In this document: piece by piece, positions 1 through 12,947 of the stretch | How positions within the stretch are numbered: the first letter of the stretch is position 1 | Layout of the letters: every line of letters starts with the position of its first letter | Source: Lingula anatina | Taxonomy: Eukaryota; Brachiopoda; Lingulata; Lingulida; Lingulidae | Length of the DNA stretch: 64,000 bases | Assembly: GCF_001039355.2 (NCBI RefSeq) | Contig: NW_019775520.1 | Location: forward strand, 72,138 to 136,137 | Direction: 5' to 3' | Position numbers and translations under genes: made by a program | Notes under the pieces: model-generated | What the model was told of the DNA's origin: nothing | The model's database searches: none | What the model saw: only the letters and a program-made list of their open reading frames with translations

Positions 1-134
1 TGAATATAAAAATTATACATCAACGCATTGTTGCAATTTTCGTAAAATATAAATATTTAGTATCTTGCTTGTCTTGGGGACACTTACCTTATTGCATTGC
101 AACACCTGTTAGGTAGATAGCCCTGAGCCAGGTG

Positions 135-3100
135 ATGGCTGGTGATGTCAATCGTCCAGAATTTCAAAGGCTCCAGTAAGTGATTGCAGCTCATATTCAT
201 TATATGATTGTTTGGATGCTGTAATGAATAAAGGCATTCACATATCCTGACCTCATTAACTTCCCTTGGGGTGCTAAAGGCAGCTGAATGAGTATATTAC
301 TCTTACATATTGCACCATTTTTTTAACTACAAATGCAAATGTATTCAGAAGTTTCGTTCTTGTTGTGTGCAAAGGTATTCATAATTGTTCCATGTAATGC
401 CCTTTTTAAGCTTGAATCTGAAAGATATAGGAGAAGGTAATGCAGTAAAAGTCTGTCTCTGTGTTAGAATTTATTAACTATCCTTTATGTTTCTCCTGAA
501 GTCCTGAACCATATACTTTATTATTTTATTTATTGCTGTTCAAACTATTATATCATTTTATGTGTAACTTATGTGCATTATTTATATATGTTGTAGATTT
601 GTCTCAGATAACTGCACATGAACGTACACTGTACCTTCAAGGTCAGGTCTATTAACCTCTGGTACATTTATACAAGATATAAGATGAATAGATTCAACAT
701 TTAGGTAGGATGTCATGCTCATACCTGACCAGACACAGTTGTTCTACCTCAATATATTCTGTTTTTATATCAAGTAATTTTTTAATTACAGATCTATACA
801 AGAGGAAGTTGAAGTGTTGGAATCCATCTATCTAGATGACCTTTTAGTGGACCATGAGCATGGGTAAATTATCTTGAGTGATATTGAAGGTGTTAGAGAT
901 ATTAAATTCACCAGCATCCTAGACTTGGTACAATATACATATTTATTGCCATTCTTGTGTTTGAAACATGTTATGTTTTGGCAAGTGTCACTGTGTGATC
1001 CACCATGATTGAATTTTTGCATGCAGCATCCACCACTCGTCAAAAGAATATATATGAGACAACCACTTGTGCTAAATACTGGCGTGTGCCCCATACACCT
1101 CACTGACTCCTGGTGTATTTATAAGTTACAACCTACCTCATCGCATTGCCAATTACAGGAGAGGAGGCCTTTGATAAACTGAAATTCAGTTCTCATTATC
1201 TCCTTTCTTACTTGCTGAGAAAAAGAGCAGTACTTTTGAGATCAGTGTAACTGCAGTTATTGATTGTAAATTATATCATTTCAGGATTAGTCCCTGTGTC
1301 ATCAGCATTTGTCTTCATCCATCTACAGGGGACAGTGTCGAACAGAAATATGTGTGTCTGACTCTGGTTATGGAGTTGTCATCAAAGGTGAGAATGAGTC
1401 TTTATGAGATAAAAACTTAACCAAACATTCCCGTGATATAAATTGTAATTTATGATGACAGATCCCTCTTCTTGTTAACAATCTGAATGGTTTAAATGTT
1501 ATAAAGTGAGATTAAAAAATTGTATAACATTTAATAGGTTGCATAAAATCTGTTTAAGTTCCATCTAAAGTTTGCATTAATAATACAAATAATTGAATAC
1601 CATAGAATTAGCACTTCTACAATAGACATAACAATGTGTCTTTCAGTATCCAGATGAGGCTCCAAAAATAATGATAAAAAACCCAAGAGGACTAGCAGAT
1701 GAAGAAATAAACAGGTCAGTAGTGCAGAATAGAAAAGTGAAAATAAAAACAATGATTTAAGATTGTTGTGGATTTAATGTATGTGTACACATTGATACAA
1801 AGTACACAGATGGTCTTATTTTGCTTAATGGGTAATTGGATGTTTACAGTGTTAATATTTTTTTCTGAAGTTTTTATTTGCTTTGCTTACTAGTGTAGTG
1901 CATACTTAAGAGATTTTTGTCTTTTCTAGGACTTTTCAAAAGCTACAAGACCTAGCAAGTGAGAGAGAAGGCAGCCCTATGCTTTATGAACTGATTGAGG
2001 TATTTGGTGAAAATAAACATCATTATGCAAATAGAATTTAGTGTAAACTAAGGTCAAGTCAAATTTTTTAAAGTAGTAAAAATATAACTGAGTAGTGTAA
2101 AAAAATAAAGTAGTTAAAGTCGTATGATACTTAACTAACTTTTTAAAAAGATTAATTAGTTGAAACTGGTTGCAAAAACATTGAATTTAGTTTTTAAGCT
2201 TATCTATGTTGGTACAGCTGTTCTAAATTTAAGAAATTTTCAAAAATAAGGTTGAATTTTGATTTTTTAAACCTCCATTACACAAGATGAAGCTGCAGTT
2301 AGAAGGGATCTTGATTAACAGATTTTTATTTACCATTCTTTGATATGTAAAATATATATTTTAGCTTGCTAAAGAGAGCTTGACAGAAGGCAACATCCCT
2401 CATGGTCAGTGTGTGATCTGTTTGGAGTGCTTCCATGAAGACGAGGAGTTCACAAGAACTGACTGCTACCATTACTTCCACTGCCACTGTCTCTACAGGC
2501 ACATAGATCATACAATGAAATTGATTAAGCAGGAGGAGGAAGAACAAGCAAGATTAGGTGCTATTCATTTACAGCAACCAAAGATGGAAGTAAGTTCAGT
2601 ATTTTTTCGAACAGTACTATTCCAGAACATAAGTAATTTGGAAAATAATTGCTTTGAATCTTGAATCTGCACTCTCATTTATTTCAAAAATTGTCTTATT
2701 TTATATTGTTGTAAGGGATGGTCTTATGTACTGAAATGATAAAAGTGATGAAATGCTGAATATCCCTAACATATGGAGTATATGAAAGAAAATGGAATGT
2801 TTTCTATAGGCAGTATGCCCAGTGTGTAGAACACCAATAGCCTTTGATATAGACTCTCTGCGCCAGGCAGTCCCACCCACAACAGGGAGTGACCACTTCT
2901 TCCTTACAGAGGAACTCAAAGAAATGCAAGAGAATATGAAACAGTTACTTCTGAAACAAAAAGCAAAAGGAGGGATCATTGATCTTGAAGAAGAAAAAAA
3001 CAAGTATTTGATATCATCTGTAAGTGTAGGGCTTTTAATGTATAAAGTTGTACAGTATGCATATGTGTATTCATAATAATTTTTGCCAACTTTTTTTATA

Positions 3101-4421
3101 AAGATGGATCGTTTTTCCCCAAAACAATTATGTTTTTATTTTGGTTTCAGATATGTGCAAATCCTTTGTATTTTCTTTGCAGTCATCATCTGGTACAAAC
3201 TTGGTTGCACTAGAAAATACCCAACAATCAGCAAGTGTGGCGCCTGCGCAGCAAGGGACAGATAGAGATAAGCCTAGTGTGAAGAAGTGTATTGATAGTG
3301 ACAAGGTGGATGAAGGAATAAAGAAAGGATACAGACCTAGCTCTGGACGCCATACTTACTCACATCATGGAAGGGGAAGAGGCAGAGGGAGACCATACTC
3401 AGGACGTAGAGAGGTCAGGCCAAGTCAAAGGTCACCAAGAGAGCACAGACACAAAGCCGCTCCTGCAAAAGATAAACCCACCTCTGAAAATCTTAAAACC
3501 ACAGACGATGCAATCAGTAACAAAAGATTACAAAATGAAAATGTTGAGAAGGGGAAGGAAATAGACCCAAATAGTGATCTCAAAAAATCAGGTGTAGATA
3601 CCAGAAACAGGGCAGTAGACACATTGAACAGTGGTTCAGATAATCCAGAAAAAACACTGAAAACAGCAGAAAATGACCAGGAGGCAATTACCAAAAATGA
3701 CAAAGATCACCTTTTGGAAAGGAAGGAAGAGGAAGAAAGTAAAGATGCTATACAAGAGTCAAAAGTTGAAGGTGGCCACGTAAGCAGTCCTTCAAGTGTC
3801 AGACAGTTCCACAGAGAACGTGGATATGACAAAGGTAAGGGAAGAGGTCATTATGCAAATACAAATGGTCGAAACAACAGAAGATACCACACGGGTAAAC
3901 CAGCCCATGACAACAAAAACTTTTCTAAAGATGGTGCTGATGATGAAGTCTTAGATCATGGTGTGAATGGTCATCACCAGCGTGGTAAGACTTCTAGGCC
4001 ACAGTCAGGCAGGAGAAGGAGAGAGAAACCTAGTTCAGATGGAAATAATTATGCACATGGCAAGTCCAATCAGTTGAAAAGCAGAGACAAGTCTCATAAC
4101 AAATTGGAAGATGAATCCAGAACTAATGCAAATTCTACACCAGACCAGACAGGAGGTAAAAATGATGAGTTGTCATTAAATTCAATTGCAGAAAAATTGA
4201 GTGCAACTGTGGTTAAAACCACCAGGCCACCACCCGGCTTTAAATTGGAGGGACCCCCTCCAAATCTTCAAGGGGATTTTAGAACAGATTGTGCATTGTC
4301 TGCCTCATTTAGCAATGATTTAAAAAAGGATAACAAACCTAGGAGACCACCTCCAGGGTTCAAGGCTTTAGCAAATGACTTGCTGGAAAATAAGAAGGGT
4401 CTTGTCGAAGAAGATCGGTAA
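135..4421 (+). CDS. RNF25: RNF25-like RWD/RING E3 ubiquitin-protein ligase, complete
   Basis: Eight coding exons join in phase: 135-175, 792-863, 1285-1387, 1647-1714, 1930-1999, 2365-2589, 2810-3019, 3183-4421 (2028 nt, 675 aa). All have GT/AG ends. The start ATG at 135 was chosen because the small exon 1 ends in GTAAGT in exactly the phase exon 2 needs. An RWD domain (about aa 14-118, with EVEVLESIYLDD and NPRGL) is followed by a RING-H2 finger (aa 134-199: C134, C137, C152, H154, H157, then CPVC at 196-199). Next come the family signature GGIIDLEEEKNKY (aa 247-259) and a long basic, disordered tail with an RG run near aa 325-334. Family knowledge: RNF25 is an E3 ligase that acts with E2 enzymes and ubiquitinates a 40S ribosomal protein in the response to stalled translation factors. 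The tail is longer than in the human protein (459 aa) and carries two PPPGF motifs. The neighbouring carbonic anhydrase converges on it. Confidence 0.93.
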
Positions 4422-4822
4422 CATACATCTTTGTTATTATATTTCGATATGGATATACCTGTATGATCCTGTGTAATACAGCAAGGTAGTTATTGATGTT
4501 AAACAAATGTTGTCCACTGGGACTTGAAACTAACTAAATTTTTCACAGGACCTGATGTAGTGAATGAAAAATGTCTAGAGTAATATCTAGTTTCTGAGTA
4601 GGTTTTTTTGAAATTTAATTTTTGGATTTTTTTTTTGTCAAAATTAAAGTGACATTTTATATTTTATTTGGAGTGTTTCATATGTCTGAATGAAATTTTG
4701 CATGAAAAGTTAGATGATGAACATTTAATTCTTGTCTTATTGAATTATATGTGTGATGCTGTCCAGTTGTAATTGGGCATCAAGAATATTAAGCCACACA
4801 ATTCATATGAAGATAATGAAAT

Positions 4823-4828
4823 AATAAA
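4823..4828 (+). terminator. Candidate polyadenylation signal of RNF25
   Basis: An AATAAA hexamer lies about 400 nt after the RNF25 stop codon in AT-rich sequence. It is a plausible 3' end signal, but no cleavage site can be seen directly. Another AATAAA-containing tract occurs near 5670, close to the end of the convergent gene. Confidence 0.4.
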
Positions 4829-5841
4829 AGACGTCAAAAATTAAATGCAGAGTTTATTCTCTAACAAAGTGAATGGTTAACACATGATATTGAAAAAGTC
4901 AATATGATAACAAGTTATACTGTAACATTTATATGAGTCGATGTTGAATTGCAATGATCCCATGACTTATTGAAAAGCCCTTTCCTTAAAATGATCCAAA
5001 ATTAATTTTAAAAAATATTCTTCCCTGAGACTAAACCAACGTGTAAACTCAAATACATAACATGGTGCCTAATAATGTTAACATTCCCATTCCATTCAAA
5101 GTATGCAATTTTTAAAGTAAAAAACCTATTAGGTGCATGGATGTTATGTTAAGGAAGCCAATTGCCTACCATTAACTGATAAATGCTTATTTCAAGGGCT
5201 ACTTTAATGTTTATTAACATTTGACAAGAATTATACTGGTATAATGGTATGTTTCTTATGAAGAAATGTCCTCAATGTTTATTTATTGTAGTAGAAATAT
5301 CCCATTTTATTGTTCCTGTTTTATTTATCCCCATTTTCTTACATTTTTTAACAAAAACAGCTTCACGGGTAATGTTAAAAGTGCTTTTAGCATACCAAAG
5401 CTTCGTGAAATCAGAGGCACTTAGATTCTGCCATTTAGTTTGCATGTCCTTACCCTCCCCCACTCCCACCCAGCATTAGCACCATAACATCTCGAAATAT
5501 TGTGAATCAGTATATCTTATTTGCAAGGATCTGATGGACGCCCTATGAAGTGCATTCACATGTGGTTCTTATTGCTGCAACATGTTTATGCACATCCATT
5601 TGTTTTTCTCTATCAATCAGACATCCCCCCCTCACCAGCCCTTCTCCACCCTCCCCCCCCCCAAAAAAAAAAATAAATTAATAAAAACAAACAAAAAACA
5701 AATGCCCCAAAATACTAATATTTCAATCTGCCAACTCGGTTGTATTGCAGATAATAATGCTGTTGTAAAAGGTGTTTGTATTTTTCTTTGCAATATCAAT
5801 AATTGCCAAAGGTATATTTTTCACTCCCTCCTCCAAAAGAC

Positions 5842-6502
5842 TCAATCCGCCTTTTTTGTGGTAACGGTCTTGGTGACGGATTGGTAGAACATGCAAGCCA
5901 CGGCCATAACTGCAAGCAAAAGGAACAATTCCATACTCCAACCTCGACGATCATCAGATACGCTTTTGTATACCAGCCGGTCATATAGAGGTTGAACTGG
6001 GCGGTAGTTATTAACCATGGGTTCAGGGGCTTCTCCGGCTTTATTAAACCTGAGGAAAAGGCGGAATTTTTGGAGCTGAAAATAGAAAATGTTCCACATG
6101 TTAGAACAAATGGGGTAGCTGTTTTGGTCACTAGTGAAGACTGGTGTTATCAAGTTACAAGCTGATCTCTTATTTTTATGCTTCATAATTCAGTTGTCCT
6201 AATTAACATCACCATCAATAATCGCAGTAAACTCCTGTTGCAATTAAAAAATAAACTAACCCGACCCATTTAAATTTTAAGCATGGCATACAGTATATCA
6301 TAGCTGTACATATCTAAACAATCACAGAACTCGTATAATGTGTAATGCAAAAATTTCTAAAATTCCATTTCTTCAATTAAAATTTGTATTGATGGACATC
6401 AAGACCTTATTTGAGAAATGTGTAGTTTTGAGAGGCGTGCGTTAGGCAATCCGGAAAAAACCTTTTGCAAAACATAGAAAATCGCCTCGCCAGTGATTCA
6501 TG

Positions 6503-6550
<48 letters not shown>

Positions 6551-7190
6551 GCGTAATATCTTTTTGATTGAAATGTCAAAAATTACATATAATTATTCTT
6601 TCGACTTGTTCTATTACATAACAAAGGATAGTTTTTCCGCTGGTAAGTTGCTCTTAGAACACAGCTATAATTCACTCTAGTTCTAGATTGTTAAGTTTGA
6701 ACAGATCAACCGCTCTAGTAATCTAGCGTGACAAACTGGCTGCAAGCACCCTTCATCCACAAAATTCGGTTATAGTGACACCCCATTATATATTTCCAAG
6801 CATAGGATAACATAGGTCATTCACCTGTTTCTCGGACAAACGAATTGGTTCAGTGAAAACGGTCCATATGACAGATTCAAAGCATCCAGGGGTCGTAAGA
6901 CTTCCTCCGTAACGGTAGAACTCGTTCAGTTTGTCTGGGTTGGGTAAAAGTTCTGCCAGGATTACGGGAGGCATAGGAGCACTGGTACCTGAAGTGTATA
7001 AAACATGTCAGATTTTCTGGGAAAACGCGCCGTACTGAGAGTTACTGTATATCGAAAAGTAAATGTTCTGCATAAATTAAATTAAAAATTGCATTATATT
7101 CGCAATACATTTTAGATCACAATGGGGGAATCCAGGGAAGGACACAGCGGGCACGTACCACCGCGTTAGCTTTAGAGGTGCCCTATCACC

Positions 7191-7232
<42 letters not shown>

Positions 7233-10200
7233 NNNNNNNNNNNNNNNNNNNNNNNNNNNNNNNNNNNNNNNNNNNNNNNNNNNNNNNNNNNNNNNNNNNN
7301 NNNNNNNNNNNNNNNNNNNNNNNNNNNNNNNNNNNNNNNNNNNNNNNNNNNNNNNNNNNNNNNNNNNNNNNNNNNNCACACACACACACACCACCTCCAC
7401 ACCTTTTAAATAAATTGATTGGTGTTTCGTCGGTATAATAGAGATATCAGTGCCGCTGCACATTATGCTTTCACAATTTCTGTCGTCACTCAATCTTGTC
7501 AGCAATCAACTTGTCAAACGTAGCAGTTATATTTACCTCCATAGGCAACTTTAGACATCATATTTACTACGCCTTCCCAGAATGGATTATCTTCCGCTTG
7601 GACCTGTGGATCAAATAACAGTGGAGTGGCATCTGTTTTGTACATGTCGTTTTTGTTGCTGTTTTCTTATTATTATTAATAATATTGGTGGCAAAACGAG
7701 AAATTCAAGGGAAAAGACACGTTACCTATTATCACATTCAAATATCGTCAAGGTGACAAAGACATATGAAATAATGCTTCCTACGTAAAAAAAAATCATA
7801 TCAGTACACCGATTGCTCTTTTGAACCTTGATTTTTTTTCCGCAAACTGAGCACCGATGCCCCTCTACTTTGGATTTTTCACTTCTCAATACGTACGTCT
7901 ATGAAGAAACCCAACACTGCCAGCCCGTTGGTTTTATCGAGCGCATCTCCAGGCGACGTGTAATTTGACGCATAGTGAACTAAATGAAGCTGTTAAGAAA
8001 AAAGATATATGTTGGCGTTAGGTTTGATAAAATAAGTAAGCCGTCGCTTTTACAAAACTCACAATATAGGCCCCTATCAACAACAAATGATGTATCTAAT
8101 CGATATGGATTACTTTTTTTTTTTCGCACAACATAGGCGCGCCCTATTCATGATTTAAAATCTAAAGCTTTACAAATAAAAAATATCGAATTGAAGATAA
8201 AGAGTTTTAAAAAATGACTACCAAAATGAAAAACAAGCTATGTAGACGTATTATTAGACAAAGATTCCCGCCCCATACTGTGGTGAGTGGGGTGTGTCGG
8301 TTTGAAAGAAGCAAACTGACAAAATACCACTACATGAATTGACAACTCAACACCTGAAAGATGGGTGACAAATCATGTTCACGGCTTTATGTACGGATAT
8401 ATGCATTTTGTCTGTTAAGTCCACTGTAGATAGTTAAGCACAAGTATTTGTGTCTGCGGACAAAGATAGGGCTGTCCGTCAATAATGACCTGTTGCGTTT
8501 TATCATCACGGCATCATCGTGTATTTGTGATGAAATTGAGTAAAACTAATTTCTTATTTAGAAGAGGACTTATCCGGCATATTGAATTACTTCGAGCTGA
8601 AGTCGATCTCTTCAAAGCAGATTGCTAATCACTTTCTGCTGACGCTGATACTGTAGGTAGGGAGACTGGGGTATTTCCCGACAGGGGTATTTGATCGTCG
8701 TCTTTAATAATTTGATTTGCTGGTCTTTTTTATCGAAATTTATCTATAAAAACCGACTCAAAACGAACATGCTTACCTTAAAATATCTAGGATTATATGC
8801 TATTTGTGTCGTTTCTTCAAGTGTGTGTGTGTGTGTGTGTGTTTTATTGCCCCTCCCCTCCTTATGTGCCATAATATAGTATAATATAATATAATATTAT
8901 ACTATATTATAATATAATATTCAGTACATCTACTCTAAATAAAATGTTTTTTCTCGATTACCTCCATGGGATAGCTTTTCCCATTAACTGTGTGTTCTGA
9001 GCCCTCCTTGCTGGTCATACCCCAGTGCCAGTGGAACTGAAGCAGTTTGTAATTCCTGGGCAAACCTCCACCTTGGACACTGTATTCCCCCGATTTAATA
9101 TTAACTTGGACTGTCGAAGAAAAATTAAATATATATTAATGTCTGAATCAAACTGTGTCTAATTTTTCTTATATAATATATAAAAACACTCCGTCTTTTG
9201 TTGTTTACAGAGTGTGATGATGGGCATAACGCACCTATTGTAGCAAGAACAAATCTGATTGTTGTTGTATAAATAATAACAAATTACGAACAATGCAAAT
9301 TATGAAAATACAAGATGTTGTTGTTGTTGTTGTCCAGCTGCTTGAGAGACGCAAATACCGCATCAGACTATCCATGACCCTTTATTCGATCCTCCTGCCT
9401 CGATATCTTACCAAAAAAAGAAACCCTAATAAACAAAATTCCAGCAAAACTAAATGTTCGTGTTGTGAAGTTTACACAAACAAGATACCACACATTTTCA
9501 TCCCGTTATGCAACTTTTGGCTGAACAACACTTTCACGTACCGTTGGTTTACCCTTGGATCCAGCACAACGCTGGATCCTGCTTTCAAGCGTACTTTCAG
9601 TTTATTACCTGTGTGCGCGTTATTCTCTATCACCCATTCGGCGTTCGCTGGGACGCTGTTATAACCGTTCAGCTTGAAAGGCTTAAGAGTTAAATCTTCC
9701 TCTGCATCGGCAGACAGAATGTTTATTGGGGACTGTTTTTGTCCGCCGCATGGTGCAAAAAGTTTCGCCCATTGATTTACGCCTAAAAGAACAGAATAAT
9801 GGTATGAAACAAACCATCGTAAGTGTTCTAAATCATCGTCATCATCACCAGTTTATTATTTTGCATCATCGTCTTGACAAAGTGTGAGCAAATTATATTC
9901 TTTAAGTAATTTTAATCGCAAATAAATCAACCGATAAGCCAGCTTTGCTTCTGCAACAAAATAAAATCAAATGGACTTATTCTAAATCATTATTGAAAAA
10001 AAAAATGCAATCCAAGATAAAAATGATCAGTGTAAAACCGAAGGTTACAGAAAGCAGAGCGTAGCGGGAGCCATTATTAATTTAAAAAAAATGTTTGATA
10101 GACAGATTTCTGATGATCATCACTCAATTTTAAAAGTGTTTTTTATATATGTTTCGAAATATACGATTTCCATCAACCTTGATCCGTTTCAAATACAATG

Positions 10201-11306
10201 TATTATATGGATCAGCTACGGTTTACAAAAGCACCCCAACTTTAATTCATGAATTTTGATAAGAATAAAGAAATTCAAAATTATTGAAAGGAATATTTTG
10301 CTCTAAAGCCCAGACTGGTTTTTATCCTTTATAGGTAATCGGGCTATAAATCATATATAGGTTGAAATGAAAGGAAGCATAAAGACAAAATAACTTAATC
10401 TTTATACCCTGAGCTAACCATGTTTATTACGGAGACAAGGGCAAATTATTGTGACCTGGTCAATAGTTAGTGCATATGACAGATATGATAATACCAGGTT
10501 TGCAGAAATCTTTCAAATCAAACCTGTCATCAAGTGTTTAGCTGACAACTGCCCGGACGACAAAAACGCGAAATTGTGGAAGGGTTCGCTGCATACGCCA
10601 ACAAACAAACTAGTGAACGATAGAGTGATAGTTAGGCCTATAATATTGTAACAGCCACTTATACAGGAGAACGAAATACGATAGATATGCTCAATATGCA
10701 ATTCGTTTTCTTTGGTAAAAATGCAGAAAAAAAAGAAATATTGTATGGCCTGAGATCAAATTGGTCTTGTGTTTCATTGCATCAGTGCAATTTTTCAACT
10801 TGTTCAGGTATTCATCAATGGGATTCACCACATACTTCACCGCTTCTCCAATTTTCAATAAGAATCTGGGACTCTTATTTCAAAGGTAAAAGCACTGTTC
10901 TAAATATGTCTTTACAGTAGCAGTTTCATTGTGGGTCTTTTTCTGAAAAGAAATGGACCATCTTAGTTGGCCCAACTTGAAAAATAGCAAAGAACCTAAA
11001 TCGCATTTTGTGCAGAGTATACAATTTCCCGCCAAAATCGTGGTTCTTTTTGCATCCCCTTTTTACGAGTCCTAATTTTTCTTGTTTACTACCGACTGAA
11101 AGGAACATGCATCTCATCACATTTTGTGACCGCCACATTTTTTATTAAAGTAAATATGCCTCACCTGTTTTTCCGTCGTACGTCCATCCTGAAAAAAAAA
11201 ACAAATAAACTGACAATATTTTTTTTACAAAAAGTAAAATTTCAGCCAGATCTGTTACACACTGGTTTCAACGTATTATAATATTTATTTCAACGTATTA
11301 TAATAT

Positions 11307-11349
<43 letters not shown>

Positions 11350-12947
11350 TTAATCCTCTTGTTCATTTTCTACAGCCAGTAAAAATGGTCACCATACACC
11401 GACGGTATATTAATTGACTATATCAGGTAATTATAACTTAACTGAACTTACATATGACTCACACACATATCATGGGGCAAGTAACCTCTATCCTCTCCAT
11501 TATTTATTCTCTTTAACAATTTACTACACGTTTCGCGCAGGCAATATGCAGTGTATGGGTCTAATATACCTCAATATTTGCGAATGTCTGTGCGTCTGAA
11601 GCGTGGGCTGTGCTTGAACAAGATTTTACACTGATGTTCATCAGCTTTGCTTTATATTAGAAGCATGCTTCAGTCGATGCTTTTATATAGCCTAGTGGCT
11701 GAAACTGGGACTAAATCCATACAAGTCAGATTGGATGCAATTTGAACTAATGACGCTGATCACTTCATTAGGTTAGGCTTGCATGTATATTCGATACAGT
11801 AACGTTAGCAAGGCACACAAGAAAACAAAGCTGATGACTGCATGGCTTCACGTTTTCGCCGTTTCCTGGACAACGGGAGCTAATGTAAAGCATTTTGCGG
11901 GTTCTCTCTCACTTTTCCCTAGATCATGTATATTTACATATATGGCGCAGTGCGAAGTCAGTAACGTCCAGCGAACTACTGGTCGGTTAAAAGACCGAAA
12001 AGAGGTATTACAACCTATAAAAAAGGGTGTTTTTTGTTATCTTAAAAAGACTGATTTGAATGCTCAGGCAATTTCAATCCACGCGAAGATTTAGTACTCT
12101 TTGTTCAAATCCTTATAAGCCGCTTCCTTGTAAGCTATGAAACAACAATATATTTTCGAGACTGAGATAATACTATGACCTCTCACAGAATGTTAGCTAT
12201 AAATTTTTCATCACTCTGCTGACGCGAGCAACATATAAACTCGAACGCTGAATATTTGCTTAACAAATAGGATGCTTCACTTCTACACAATATTAAGTAA
12301 ACTGAGGCGAGATACCATGTACAAGGATATATAACTGTTGAGCAAGCCCGACGAGTAACAACTCTTCCTTGGGGTGGTTGTTTAGTGTGCATGTAGTTGT
12401 CTCGCGTCATTATCATTAACACGCTGTATTCTAAACAGCGTAGTAAATATACTACATGTGATACATGTTCTATGTACAGGTACATGTACGTTATTCAAGT
12501 CACGAAATGAGAATTATCTGAAAAATGAGCCTGCATGAGGCACGAGGCGTAGAACTGAATAACGTGGAAGCCGTGTGTGCTCATTCAGCGCCCTTACTAC
12601 GTTCAACCTTGACACAAATACACGTGAAACACGTTCGACACGTGAACGAACGATCACGCACACACACACACCACGGTAATACCAACACACTTAAACGCCC
12701 TCTAACCATGCATGTGGAGACAGGGTAACACATATTTGTAGTGATACATGTAAATAATACAGGTTTTTTAATATCTATCCCTGTCTTCAATATTACAGAA
12801 ATAGTAAAACTCACTGTCTGTTCAGCTGTGTTCGGATATATAGATACAACGAATAAGATAACTGTACCGATATATTTGCTACTTACCAGAAACATTGACC
12901 AAAGCCTGCAAGCTACATAAAAGCAGTGAAAGAAAAGTTGATGTCAT
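5842..12947 (-). CDS. CA-A: secreted-type alpha-carbonic anhydrase with C-terminal transmembrane anchor, complete
   Basis: Eight exons in minus-strand order: 12947-12887, 11188-11165, 9782-9609, 9110-8962, 7989-7897, 7603-7537, 6988-6825, 6075-5842. They sum to 966 nt (321 aa) with consistent phases. The product should interconvert CO2 and bicarbonate at the outer cell surface. An N-terminal signal peptide (MTSTFLSLLLCSLQALV) precedes the WTYDGKTG opening. Zinc ligands H113, H115 and H138, proton-shuttle H85, E125 and the active-site Thr of SLTTP (T221) are all present. C40 and C225 match the disulfide pair of extracellular vertebrate isoforms. After the domain, about aa 292-308 form a hydrophobic segment followed by a short Lys-containing tail, which suggests a type I membrane protein. 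Introns hold CT/CA microsatellites and a 144-base assembly gap (7233-7376), none of them in exons. Assignment to the alpha-CA family is secure; a specific orthologue is not claimed. Confidence 0.93.
6508..6548. repeat. (CT)n microsatellite, last intron of CA-A
   Basis: About 20 CT units between exons 7 and 8 of CA-A. Confidence 0.95.
7190..7389. repeat. CT/CA microsatellite with 144-base assembly gap, CA-A intron
   Basis: A (CT)n tract runs into Ns at 7233-7376 and leaves as (CA)n. The gap is in an intron between exons 6 and 7 of CA-A. Open frames across it are artefacts of repeat translation. Confidence 0.9.
8877..8925. repeat. AT-only palindromic tract in a CA-A intron
   Basis: An A/T run made of TATAATA-type units forms a self-complementary arm structure next to a (GT)n tract at 8822-8841. 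It is probably a simple repeat with cruciform potential. Confidence 0.6.
11267..11351. repeat. Short direct repeat plus (ATTT)n array, CA-A intron 2
   Basis: A 22-bp unit (CAACGTATTATAATATTTATTT type) occurs twice and runs into about eleven ATTT units. Confidence 0.85.

Noticed and set aside
3425-3703. Minus-strand frame of 92 codons within RNF25
   Set aside because: Shadow of the last RNF25 exon.
9293-9693. Plus-strand open frames of 123 and 61 codons
   Set aside because: They lie antisense over CA-A exon 3 and have no domain or splice support.
12581-12895. Minus-strand frame of 104 codons next to CA-A exon 1
   Set aside because: It is read in a different register from the signal-peptide exon, runs through intron 1 and has no homology.
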